From: Sclerurus mexicanus
Lineage: Eukaryota > Chordata > Aves > Passeriformes > Furnariidae
Direction: 5' to 3'
Assembly: GCA_013396755.1 (NCBI GenBank)
Contig: VWZF01003843.1
Location: forward strand, 118,979-182,978
DNA: 64,000 nucleotides
The first letter of the stretch is position 1. The number at the start of each line of letters is the position of its first letter. Both the position numbers and the translations under genes were made by a program. A model generated the notes under the pieces. That model saw only the letters and a program-made list of their open reading frames with translations, was not told where the DNA came from and did no database searches. Positions 21,173 through 32,835 of this stretch are shown piece by piece.

Positions 21173-22779
21173 TGATTTTGCTACTCAGTTTGCTGAGCTC
21201 TGGCACCCCTCAAGCTTTATGATCCTGATCACTTAACGTCTATATTTTCTTTGGACCCTTGATGAAAGGGGTCTCTCTGACAGCTCTGATGGATGGGTTG
21301 CAGGTTTTAGGGGGTGGGGGGGAGGTGGTGTGTATGCACAGGCACCAGCCCCTCAAGGATGAAACCTTGAGTCCTGATGACCTGACAGTGTCTGGTACCG
21401 CAGCCAGACCTGCAGTTCCCACAGAGACTTTGGCCACCAGATGCTCACCTCCCTTTCCTTGCTGTCCTCCCCACCCTTCTCTCACTTCAGGGAACATTTT
21501 AGGCATTTTTGTGTCACCTGAAGAAGCTCTGCTTGTGTAAGGGTTTAAGTGACTTGTGCATCCTTGCATTCCAAGGAAAGAGAGAGCTTGGGGCAGGAGG
21601 GAAACAAAGTCCTCAAGGATGCTTTGTCAGATGCTTTCCTTGAAATATAAATTACAGTACTATGTAACTCTTATTAATGTTTTAGGTACAACAAAATAAA
21701 TTGACTAACCTATTCATCTGTTCTCTGATGAAAAGCTTCTGGTTTGGACTGGCCTCTTTATCTCTTTGTCTGCAGCTCTCTGATCGCATCCTATTTAATT
21801 TCCTCTTCCAGTGAGACACCACACTTCCAAATGTGAATGTTGTTACCATGCTCTGTCTAATTAGTTATAATCATCCTTGTCGAGGGAGGCTGAATTCAGA
21901 AAAATCCAGTAAAAACTGATTGTTTCCCCCCTCCCCCACCATTTAGCCTTGACTGTCAGGCTGTTTTTTGTTGTTACAGTGCCAACCACAGCTGGTAAAA
22001 TTTCCATAGCTCAAAGGCCTTCAGTAGGGACAGCCAACACGGAAAGCGTTTGGCAACATGTGAAGAAGGATGAAGGCAGGGACGGGTGTCAGCCTCCAGC
22101 TGGAGGCAGCCAGCAGAGACCTTAGACCGAAGCTTAGTTTACAGTGTACTCCTTCCAGAGAGGGTGTTAGGGCATTATATTTACAGTACCTCAAGGGTCA
22201 CACTGGGAATACACGTCACCAGAGATTTTAGGAGCCCCCAGACAAACCAATGGCCTGTTTCACTCTGCAGCAGGAGACCTGCCACCAGTACCCTGCAGTG
22301 GCACAGCCTGCTCCACTTGCTTTGGCTGGCACTGCCCAGGGTCATGTTCTCACAGCTGTTACTTTCTTGAGGAATTTATTTACACTTACATATTCCTTAC
22401 TTGATTTCTCAGTTGCTAAATATTCCTGAAAATATTTTTTGCAGAGGTTTGCACCCTGGGCTTGATGGAACCCTTTCCTTGTCTCCATAACCAACCCTGC
22501 CCAAGAGGGAGGAGCCCATACCAGGCTGGCACTGAGCTGCTGACCCACCACAGATTTATGTCCTTGGATCCCCTTGGCCAACAGCAACTACTGAAAGATG
22601 TTTTCTTGCAGAAACAGCACGTTGTCTCATATTTAACTGCACCCTTCAGCCTTCTGTGTCTGATGTGTTAACTGTGCCCTGGCTTGACCTGAGAGATGAT
22701 CCAGCTCCACGTGGATCTAGCGCTGCTCTTCAGGAAGGCACGCTGAACCAGTGCCCCTCTCTTCATGGTCTCAGGCACA
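21173..22779. other. intergenic, no gene seen
   Basis: No gene or clear repeat recognised. A G-rich stretch lies at 21309-21329 and a C-rich stretch at 21926-21940. Confidence 0.5.
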
Positions 22780-22876
22780 TGCTGTGATCCTTCAGGCTGT
22801 CCTGTGCAGGGCCAGGATTTGGACTTGATCCTTGTGGTTCTCTTCTAACTCAGAATATTCAATGATTCTATGATTC
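22780..22876 (+). mobile_element. CR1 3' end fragment
   Basis: The stretch with GGATTTGGACTTGATCCTTG and CTTCTAACTCAGAATATTC is followed by the terminal ATGATTCT-type repeats at 22860-22876. This is the standard sense-strand CR1 tail. Confidence 0.83.
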
Positions 22877-25800
22877 ACTTCTGAGGCTTTGGACACTTAA
22901 GAAGCACTGGACTTACAGGGTAAGGAAGAAGCAGCTCTGCTGGCTGTTCAAGACAGTGATACTCATACAATCTGTGGGTCACGTTCTAAGGGCTTTTCCT
23001 GGGTCTCAAAAAGCTGTATAAATGAACCATAGAGAAAAGTGGCTGTAATTTTTCAGAGCTCACTGTTTATAAATATGGCATTTACCCACAGAAATGCTGT
23101 TTCCACAGCATACAGACATCTGGAATATGCTGTTAGATTGATCCCTTGTAGCTGAAAATTACCATTACTGTTCAATGGCATACAGACATCTTAAATTATT
23201 AATGGAATTCCTGCCTGAGGGTAAACATTGTAGATTCACATTCTGAGATTTTTTAAGAGCTCTTTGATTGCTTGCAACTAGGGCTGTTAAATACAGTTAT
23301 TTGCTTTATACATCTGAAATGGATCAATATCAACTGAAGAAATATCAGGGGGATAGAGAGTGAGAGTAAAGGAGTAGGAGTAAAGCTACTGTCAGTATCT
23401 CTCCCATCTTAAGGGATTTCTAAATCTGACTGAGGTTTTGTCCCTTAACTTCAATGGAGTGGTTTGGGAACCAGCCCCAGACCTGTGCACATCACTGCCC
23501 TTGCAGTTATGGATGTTCCATGGGCCGTTTTCTGGAATACCAAAGTCTGCAGCTTATGACATGGGTAGGAGATGACTGTGCACCCACACATGGCCCCTCC
23601 AGCAGGTGGGCAGTCCCACAAGCTCCTGGTCACCCAGAGGACTCATCTTTGCACTTCTCTCTCCATACAGGGAGTTATATTTTACTCCCAGATCTAAACG
23701 GCTTCTTCCTAGACAGACACACCACTGGAGATGGCACATGGGACTTCAATCTGCTCTTTGCCTTTGTGCTACACCCTGATCGGGCACCTGTGTCCACTGC
23801 TGTTCTTTCTACTCTTGCCCCTCACCAGCCCAGTGAAAAGTCAGCCTGAGGTGGAAGAAGCAGCTTTGCCTTCTTTCCAGGTTCCTGTTTGTGATATTCC
23901 TCCTTTTGCAGCTGTCTTGAGGTAAGGTTTCATGAGATGGCATGAGCCAAAGCAACAGCTCCCTGCTGCCAAAAGGGGGTGGCTGCCACCCCAACCCCTG
24001 GACAAAGTTGCTACCACGACCTCTGCTAGAGATGCCATGCACTGTGCTCCTCTCTGAACAAAAGCAGTGGCCAGGTTTTGCCATTTTGGTAGGTAAATGG
24101 GCACAGGAGTGGGTGTAAGAAGGTGCTAGCCATGAAAGAGAGGTGGGATAGTGTGGCCAGCAGCAGCTGAAGAGGGACCACCTCCCTTTTTTCAGCTCTG
24201 CCAGCTCAGCTTTCTGCAAGTGCTTCCCAGGTGCCACTTCTCTGTATGCAGAAGGGAAGAGCCCTCGGGGTGGCAGACACAGCTGTGTGCTGTGCAGGGG
24301 TGCCAGGTGCCCATGCTCACAGGAGAAATTCAAGGAGGAATTTCAAGCCATCCCTTTTGGCAAGAGGGTGCTATTTGCTATTACAAACTTGGTCTTGCAA
24401 AAAGAACGCTTCTCCAGATAAAACAGACACATAAACAGAGTCGTGCAGCTCAGACTCTGAAGTATGTTTCATTTTAATTCTTGTAAGCAAAATAACTTCC
24501 TCTTCAGGCGTCCCACAGAAAAGACAGACCAACCAGCTATTTTCTTTTTAATCCAGGCTAAATCTATGCAGGCACTGGCATGTCCTTTCTCATATGAAGA
24601 GTCATCCTCACTGAATTAACTCATACCATTTCTATCCCACATGTATTACACATTCCCTCATGCAACCCTGCTGCCCTCTGACTTCCCAACAATGTCAGAA
24701 AACTTCAGCACTGAAGTGAGAAAGGTGGTGATTTAGTATGCCCTGTAGGAAAAAGAGAAAGGATTCTTCTAACACCGGAGATAATTGTTGTTATGTTTGA
24801 TGCCTCATTTGCCACAAACAGTATCTTAATACAAGCATGTTTCACAATATGTTAGTCTTAAATCAAGCAAGTAAGACACCTAGAATCACAGAGCAGTAAT
24901 TAGTCTTCACAGTGCCACTCGTTCAGAGCATTTCAAAATGAATGGTGGCATTCAGAGGTGTCCTACAATGTCCACAATTCCCAAGCAGTAAATCAGATAA
25001 TTTCATTCATCCTCATGTCAGCAAATATGTGGTCTGCTATAATACACACAAATGTATTTAGGGTTTGAAAATGAGAATGAATTAGTAAGATGTTTGAGTC
25101 TGGAGAGATTGGGTGGAGTTTCAATGTTAGCATTTGAAGCAGATATTAAGTGGATTCTATGGCACTTTGCAGAGAGATCCACACACAGTGAACAAGTATA
25201 GTGTAAGGCTCAGAGGTAATCAAATAAAAAAAAATTAAAAGCCCCAAACAACAACCACAACATTGCTTTTCGTGGAATCACCTCTTAAAAAACTTCTAGG
25301 AGGCAAAATATCAAAATGGCAAAGGACGATCATTCCAAATTACCCAGAAAAAAACAAAAACCATAAGAGATATTCATAGTAGAAAATGTTTTTGAAGACT
25401 GAAAACTCAAATCTGATCCCTGAAGACATATTTAGCTAGACTTGACATTCAGGCCCAGAAGGCTATGCCAAGTCATTTAAAAGTCTAGGACTTCGCTTTT
25501 GGCCAGCTGTTCCTACATTACAAATGCACAAATGCCATTCAAAGTTGACCTAGAAAGAATTACATGACACTAATATTGTAACATGAACCCACCTTCAGGA
25601 GATGTTGCACAGTTCTGATTTTGTCTAATACATCATACTCGTAAAGCTGAGGCTCAGAAGTGATGGCACAGTAATTTCTTAGCACTAGAGTGCAAAAGCT
25701 ATCTAACTTAAGGCAGGAAAATCCAAAGCTGTAATATTTCAACCATTTATTAGGGCTCCAAAATTAACTGCCAAAAGTCCCCAACCAAAGGAATGTGCTC

Positions 25801-26606
25801 GAGCACTTTGAATGTTTCACAATCCATAGAGTGGATGAAAAGGTCAGAAAGGTCAGGCTGACCATCATCAAATCAGAGGTACTGCAAATGCTTTTTAGTC
25901 ATGTACATGGTTGAAATCCTTCAGTGATATAAATCAACCTGATTAGAGTCAAGGAGGTAACAAATTAATTTCTTTAATCACAGAATCCTCCCTATTTCTT
26001 TAATCACAGAATCCTCCCTGGCAAGTCAGTCTCCATCAGAGATGTTTGCAAGGGCAATGGGCTGGCTGTCAGGACTTCTTTGCAAAGCAAAGCCAGAACA
26101 GAGGGAGAACAGAACTTGTGAGTGAGGGCACCACACACACAGGTTCAGGCACTGAAGTCTTTCATATGTATCAGTACTCCCATTTTGTGTGCTCTTAGCT
26201 TACTTATTATTTAATTGAGCATTGAATACATTCCTCTCAGTTGTGAAAAAGCTGCACATTTTTGCCAAAGAGGCTGATAGAGAAAATATTCCTCCTTTGG
26301 CTATCACTTGCTATCTCTTACACCTGCCAGACAGCACACATCCCTGTGCGTGGCATCCTCCAACACACGTGCTGAACCGTATGCACTGCTAGTTTGTCCC
26401 AGGGCATCCTGTTCAGCAGTTCGCTGTTTCTGTAAGGAACATCACCACCTCCTGGCTTACTCACCGCCTCCTGGATCACTTTATTACTAACCTCTGCTGA
26501 AAATGGAAATAAACCAGGTTTATTTGAGCAAGGTAAAATGTCAAGCAAGTGTAAAGTGCTATCCCACTTGAAAAATACTGTACCTGCCTCTCACCCTGTG
26601 TTTTAG
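22877..26606. other. intergenic, no gene seen
   Basis: No gene recognised. A partly GC-rich stretch (about 23450-24400) has several open frames on both strands, but none has a recognisable domain and they overlap each other. The 14-mer GCATACAGACATCT occurs at 23108-23121 and again at 23178-23191. The tandem duplication at 25968-26019 is listed separately. Confidence 0.5.
25968..26019 (+). repeat. perfect 26-bp tandem duplication
   Basis: The unit starting ATTTCTTTAATCACAGAATC and ending CCTCCCT occurs twice with no spacer (25968-25993 and 25994-26019) and no mismatch, which suggests a recent replication-slippage or repair event, or a collapsed or expanded variable repeat. Confidence 0.92.
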
Positions 26607-26856
26607 CTCTTCTCTTCTCTTCTCTTCTCTCTTCTCTTCTCTTCTCTTCTCTTCTCTTCTCTTCTCTTCTCTTCTCTTCTCTTCTCTTCTCTTCTCTTCT
26701 CTTCTCTTCTCTTCTCTCCTCTTCTCTTCTCTTCTCTTCTCTTCTCTTCTCTTCTCTTCTCTTCTCTTCTCTTCTCTTCTCTTCTCTTCTCTTCTCTTCT
26801 CTTCTCTTCTCTTCTCTTCTCTTCTCTTCTCTTCTCTTCTCTTCTCTTCTCTTCTC
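26607..26856 (+). repeat. CTCTT pentanucleotide microsatellite, about 50 copies
   Basis: A pure pyrimidine strand of about 250 bases in CTCTT units, with two small irregularities (near 26628-26634 and at 26715-26719). The complementary purine strand is open in all frames because GAGAA repeats encode R-E-E-K-R, which produces long false open frames on the minus strand. Mirror-symmetric homopurine tracts of this kind can form triplex DNA. Length is probably variable between individuals and uncertain in the assembly. Confidence 0.97.
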
Positions 26857-29662
26857 GCTGTTCTCCCTGTTTGACACTGCTTAACTTCAAACAAAGTATT
26901 TTTAGCAAGGAATCCTGTTCTCAACTTTTTTTTATTTGCATGTGGACATTTTATGGTAACTCTTGAAGTGCCAAAACATATTGCTTTACAAATGTGGTGC
27001 TGATGTGTTGATACCAATGAAGTATCTTTTAAATGTGAGCTGTTTGAGTAGAGTCCTTGATGTCCCAGTTTTTCTTCCTTTATTTACCCCTTCTCTTGAG
27101 AGTCAAGCAATTTTCAACCATCAGCTGACTTCCAAACATTTTACAAATCACACATACAGAAGGAGCACTCTGGGACACCACTTTTTTGTGTTCTCAGAGG
27201 TGATAGGAAACCTTTTTAGGAGCTGCATGAAAATTTGCCATTTATACACTTCAAAATGCCCAACTTTTGAGACAATTCTGTTTGTGCAGTTCATGTGGTG
27301 CCCTCGGTGTCTTGCAGAGGCTGGACATGACTGTGGTATCACAGATGTCTGACCCAGCAGGCCAAATGTCAGGGGATTCTCTTGCAGGACATTGGCATTT
27401 AAGTTTTGTGGGAGAAGCACACTTTAGGAGAAAGGGAAAAAACTAATAAAGTCACCATCAACATGAGCCTCATTGTTTCATTTCAATTTTTTTGTCACCA
27501 GCCTGGTCTTGATCTCCCTTGGCAATTTTTTCAGATTTCTCCTTCTGAAATTGATGCAATAGTAGGCTAGTGAAGACCTAACCAGTGAGTTTTATTACTT
27601 TCAGTCCTGACCTTTAAAATTCAATGTTAACGTGATTTGAGGCTGTGAACAAAAATAGTAAAACTATCTTTTATTTAAAGGCATTTTTGTCCCTCTTGCA
27701 CAGTAATCAATCCCACTATATAAAACCAATTGTATTAAAGTAATAAAAATTGAAGGAGCTCCAGATCTCTGTCTTATATTGAGTACTGATTTCAGAATTA
27801 AGTTCTGCAGCCTTAGCTTAGGCTGTAGGAGAAGAAACGGGCAGAAAAAAACAAGGAGAGGAAGAACAGCTCTGCCTGTGCTGTGACAGACACAGAGCTA
27901 ACAACAGTAGCACAAGAGATGCCTCCTGTTTCAAGCGTTCCCCCTGGCACTGGACATGCAAGACCAGGGTTGAATCACAGACATGTTTTCTGGCTCACTG
28001 CTGCACACCAGCCAGGTCCAGGAGCAAACAGTGCGTCATGTGTACGGGATGGAGATGCTGTATTTGCTCTGGGCTGGAAACATTTGGAGGTCCTGCCTTA
28101 TTAAGAGCTGGTCTCCGTGTTCTGTGCTGAGTGAAGAGCTGGAGGAGCAGGACCATTGGTGTCTGTGTCCTGCACATGTCCTGCATGACGAAGCAAGTGG
28201 TCTTTCCTTTATCCTGACTGCCCAGGGACATATGAGTGAGGTGGGCTTGCAGGAGAGTCCAGTTAGCAGATAATGTCCTTCTCCATGTTTCACCCCATCT
28301 TAGACCACGCTGCCTTTGGACTGATGACACTGTGAAGCTGTGGCAGACATTTCTGAGGAGTCCTCTCCCAAGTTCCTGTCTCAGCTCTCTCACACACCTT
28401 TCTTAGGCCACTGCTGGAGCAAGGATGAGAGGTGTGACTGACCCTATGTGTGCACAAGCATGTACTTCAGAGCGTACAGAGCGCTGCCTTGGAGCCAATG
28501 CACTGATCCTCCCTCAGGTACCCCCTTCAGGGTTTCTCAGCAGAAAAGTGTCAGGACCACCACTAGTTAGCATTATTTAGGTTAACCGTGTAGAGGTCTT
28601 GTGGCTCTAATACGGATGGCCTCAGGTGCAGCAGTTCCAACTTTCCTCTCTCTCGACTTCCCCAGTCCTCCTGCTCTGCTCTGCTCATGAAGAGGAATTA
28701 CCTGGCAGGGTGGCAACCCACAGGGTGATAACTGCACAATCCTAGCCTGTGTCAGTGAGCGGCTCTCTGCTGTCTGCGAGTTTTCTGGGTAGCTTTCCAT
28801 TAAAACGTGCAACTTCTCTCTGTTAAGATAATATGTCTCCTCAGATGTAAAAGCATTTCTCAAATTGGTACAGCAAAAGGCACACGGGTGACATTTACAC
28901 CAGGTCCACCTTCATTTCGAGAAGGTTAGGAAGAAATGCTGGGTTTGTTCCAGGCAGAGGCTGCCCTTCCTCTTCCCTAATGAGGACATCCACTTTATTT
29001 GCACGAGAAGAGCATGTGGTAAGACTGCTATGGTGCTTCCCTGTACAGGGCTGGGCAGCCCGCAGTCTCCACAAAGCAGTGCAAGTGGTTCTCCTCTCTT
29101 GGAGGATGAGACTCTTTTTTTCTTGCAGACCCAGTGAGCAGGAACCTTCACTTTCTCTGCTGTCATAACAGTGTGACAGCATGGCCTGTAGGTCACAAGT
29201 ACAGCTTTCTTAGAGGAGGCTTTGTCCTGTCCAAAGGGGAATGACCAGCTCTCCTCCTACCAGGGCTGCACTGATGTAATGCCACATCTCATCTTTGCAC
29301 TAAATATTTGTTTAGAGCCTTCATTATTTGAGAAAGGCTGATACCTTGTCATTTCCTAATAACTGCTGGAGGTTTTAGGTTGTGGACAATTTATGGTGCA
29401 GACTGACCATCTTCTGAAGCTCAGTGCAGGCCAGTGGGCACAGTGCTGCCCTTCAGTTTTTCTCCTAGGTCCCTATATCTAAGATCTTTGAAGAAATAAG
29501 GGTATATGAAAGCTTTAATGGTTTTAGAAGTAGGGATATGAAAGTAGAGATAAATAAGCAGCTGGAAAGAGGATATGAGTGAAGTCTGAGAGAAATTTAT
29601 TCAAAATACTTGTAAGCGGTGTAGGAAGAAAAGCTTCCAACATGAGATGAGAGGGTTTGTTG
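26857..29662. other. intergenic, no gene seen
   Basis: No gene or clear repeat recognised. Open frames on both strands around 27900-29200 overlap each other and show no domain. Confidence 0.5.
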
Positions 29663-29790
29663 GTCATAGAATCTAGAACTGTTTAGGTTAGAAAAGACCT
29701 CTGAGATTATTGAATGAAACCATTAACCCAGCACTGCCAAGTCCGCCACTGAACCATGTCCCTAAAAGTGCTACATCTACAAAATTATAC
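29663..29790 (-). mobile_element. CR1 3' end fragment, antisense
   Basis: The left end, CATAGAATCTAGAACTGTTT, is the reverse complement of a CR1 tail. It runs on through AACCCAGCACTGCCAAGTCC and ACCATGTCCCTAAAAGTGC, a common avian CR1 3' subfamily pattern. It is truncated on the right. Confidence 0.85.
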
Positions 29791-30799
29791 TGAGTTATCT
29801 GAGCTGCTACCAGCTGCAGATAGTTGCAGAAGGATCTCATGGTACTGATTAAGTGGAAATAAAGGCAGAGATGAAAAGCTGGTGTTATTATGTTCACAAT
29901 AATTCACACAGGGAAAAAATCTTAACCACATACATATGTGTAATGATGGGTTCTCTATTTCCTCTAACCACTAAGAAAGGTCTGGTAGAGCTTTGAGAAC
30001 ATCAGTTCAGTGTTAAGTAGTAAAGAGACTCTTGGTAATCACTAGGAGAAGAAGGGAGCACAAAGCAGGGTGCATCATTACACTATAAATTTATGATGTG
30101 TCACCTTTTCATATACTGTAATCTTATCTCAAAATGTTATCATGGAAATGGAAAAGTGGTGCAGGGAATAACTGGAATTTGCTGTATAGGTCTGTTTCAA
30201 AAATGCACTGAACAGAATATGATTCCTCTGCTTGGGAAACAGATGATTGAGGAGAAATATGATGTAGCTCTATAAAATCATATGCTGCATGAGAAAATTT
30301 ATTCCCTGTTTCTCACAGAACTGGGGGTCACCAAGTGAAACAGTCAGAGGCAGCTAATAAAAAGGAGCACTTTTTCATGAAAATTGAATTTTCACAAAAT
30401 ACTGATTTTTTTTTTTTTAGCTTATTGGCAAAGGATGTTGTAGAAGTCAGAATTATGAACAGGTTCAAAAGTACTGAGACAAAACTGATACAGGAAGGCA
30501 GTCAAGGGCTGTGGAGAGCCAATGTGCAGATACACACTGGCTGGGAGGGTATGCTGGGCAGGAGCTGGCAGTGAGTCCTGGCAACAGAGACAGCCACCAG
30601 TATCTGGGGCTGCAACAGCAGGAGCACCAGCAGGAGCTCGGGGAAGGGGTTGCCCCCTCTGCCCAGCACTCCTTGTTAGAGCATATCCAGCTACCACCAG
30701 TTTGGTGCCCCACAACACAGAAAGTCACTGATAACCTGGAGTGAGTTCACCCCTGCAATGCTCAGGGCTGGAGCGTGGCCCCATTAGCAGAGACTGGGG
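29791..30799. other. intergenic, no gene seen
   Basis: No gene recognised. The GC-richer part from about 30520 could belong to a diverged upstream part of the following CR1, but I cannot show it. Confidence 0.45.
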
Positions 30800-31212
30800 C
30801 AGGGGGGCTTGTCCAGCCTGGGGCAGAGACGGCTTCAGGGGCACCTCACAGACATCCCAGTGCCCGTGGGGAGGGGATGGAGTGGAGGCAGCCGGACCCT
30901 TCACAGTTGTGCATGGCAGGGCAACAAGGTACAGCAGGCAGGAACTGAAATGAGAAGGGTTCAGTGTGGGTGCTGAAACCTTTCCCATGAGGATGGGCAG
31001 GGCAGGGGCAGGCAGAAGGACAGGCTGCACAGGGAGGTTGGGCAGACTCCATCCTGGGGGGTTACAACACCTGGCTGGGCAAAACCCTGAGAAACCTGGT
31101 CTGACCTCACAGCTGGCCCTGCTTGGAACAGAGGTGCACAAGGGACCTCCTGAGGTCCTTTCCAGGCTGAATTTCCCAGTGATCCTATCCTCTGATCCTC
31201 TGATCCTAATTC
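30800..31212 (+). mobile_element. CR1 LINE fragment, ORF2 end plus 3' tail
   Basis: From CTTGTCCAGCCTGGGGCAGA, through CAGGCTGCACAGGGAGGTTG and GAGAAACCTGGTCTGACCTC, to the tail TCCTCTGATCCTCTGATCC. This is the full order of a sense-strand CR1 3' region of about 400 bp. It has many small indels and is not coding. Confidence 0.85.
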
Positions 31213-32335
31213 CTTTAGGGAAAAATTGCTGGAGGTCAGAAAGCTGTATGGAGCAAAATATATTAGACAAGATTGTCCCTGAGTTGAACTCAATGCATCT
31301 GTTTATTTTTAATGTATTCTTACAAACAAATTAATGTAGAGAGTAAAAAAAAAGTAAATTTTAAGAAAAATGGAGCACAATTCTGGAGATACCAGAGAAC
31401 AATTCCATGAGAAGAAACCCTGAAGCCTGAGAGTGACCTGAGCCTTATGACAATATGAATCTGTAACAGCAGTTGATTCATGTCTACCCTACGGAGCTAT
31501 TGCAAGGAAGAGAAAGTAGTTTAAGGCATCAACTCTGTTTTGTGCATCCTCAGCTGTCTCCTTTTTCAAGTTCCTATTACACAGCTGATCAATCATTCCT
31601 GCCCTGTGGCTGCAGAGGTGTCAATGAAAGCCTTCAGCGCCCTGCATGGTCCTGAATGCACTCAGTGGTGCGTCAGGCAGAAAAAAACCCAAGCTCAGAC
31701 CCATGTTCCTAGGCTGAGTTTGTAGGGTTTGTGGCTGAGAAGACTAGCACAGGCGTTTTCCAGAGTCACCCAAGCTACTGTAACTGTAGTGCAGCAAAAA
31801 CAGTGGGGCAAGGCCACTTTTCACCTATTTTCAGCCCATATTTTGGTACTGAGTGAATTCATGAAAGTGACAGCATCAGCAAAAGACCTGTTGGTCACTT
31901 GGAAGTCCACTGGTGATGTTTCATTCCAATGGTGCTGAGAGTGGGCTGGTGCCCCCCAGCCCCAGAGCAGGCTGCAGCACACCTACTGGTGCAGGACAGT
32001 CACTATATGATCTGTAGGTTGGGAATGGTGTGACTCATGGTTACAACTCTTAGTTACAGAGAAATATCTATGGTTCAGCAATATCCATCTTTTTTATCCT
32101 TTTATAAGAAGGCCAAACCAGCTCCTTCATCAAATAATAGCCAGATGCTGGTCAATTGAGTTGCTTTGCTCATGCAGTAAGACTCTCTGAGTTCTGTTTT
32201 CGTGAGTCCTGAAATGGACGATGCTTATTCAGTTTTACTCTCAGGTAGATTTTAGACACAACTGGGTTTTCACAGGCAGAGAAGAAATCCTTGGTGACAT
32301 TGCACCTGAAATCTAGACCCAGTGTTGCTATCAGA
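31213..32335. other. intergenic, no gene seen
   Basis: No gene or clear repeat recognised. Confidence 0.5.
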
Positions 32336-32835
32336 CAATCACATAATCACAGAATGGGTAGGGTTGGAAGAAACCACTGTGGGGCACCTGGTCCAACCTC
32401 TCTGCTTAAGCAGGGTCATCCTAGAGCACATTGCATAGGATTGTGTGTAGATAGTTCTTGAATATCTCCACTGAAGGAGACTCCACCACCTCTCTGGGCA
32501 ATTTGTTCCAGTGCTCAGTCACCCACACTGTAAAGAAGCTCTTTCTCATGTTCTGGTGAAATTTCCTGTGTTCCAAGTTCTGCCTGTTGCCTCTTGTCCT
32601 ATTGCTTGGCACCACCAAACAGAGCCTGGCTCCATTCTCTTGACACCCTCCCTTCAGATACATTGATGAGGTCCCTTCTCAGTTATCTCTTCCTAAGGCT
32701 GAACAGGCCCAGCTCCCTCAGCCTTTCCTCATAAGAGAGATGCTCCAGTCCCCTAACAATCTTTGTTACTCCCCATTGGGCCTGCTGCAGGAGCTCCACA
32801 TCTCTTTTCTACCAAGGAGTCCAGAAGTGGACACC
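32336..32835 (-). mobile_element. CR1 LINE fragment, antisense, about 500 bp
   Basis: Starts with the reverse complement of the CR1 tail (CACATAATCACAGAATGGGT), then runs through AGACTCCACCACCTCTCTGG, TGTAAAGAAGCTCTTTCTCA, GCTGAACAGGCCCAGCTCCC and GTCCAGAAGTGGACACC, which is the usual order of an antisense CR1. It is the longest CR1 copy in the window. A short minus-strand open frame at 32421-32663 is part of the CR1 ORF2 end. Confidence 0.93.

Noticed and set aside
23454..24480. Cluster of open frames on both strands in a GC-richer intergenic part
   Set aside because: Frames overlap on both strands, no domain or splice signals fit, and the composition looks random for this base content.
26476..27017. 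Long minus-strand open frames (up to 152 codons) made of R-E-E-K-R repeats
   Set aside because: They are the purine strand of the CTCTT microsatellite, open in all three frames, with no support outside the repeat.
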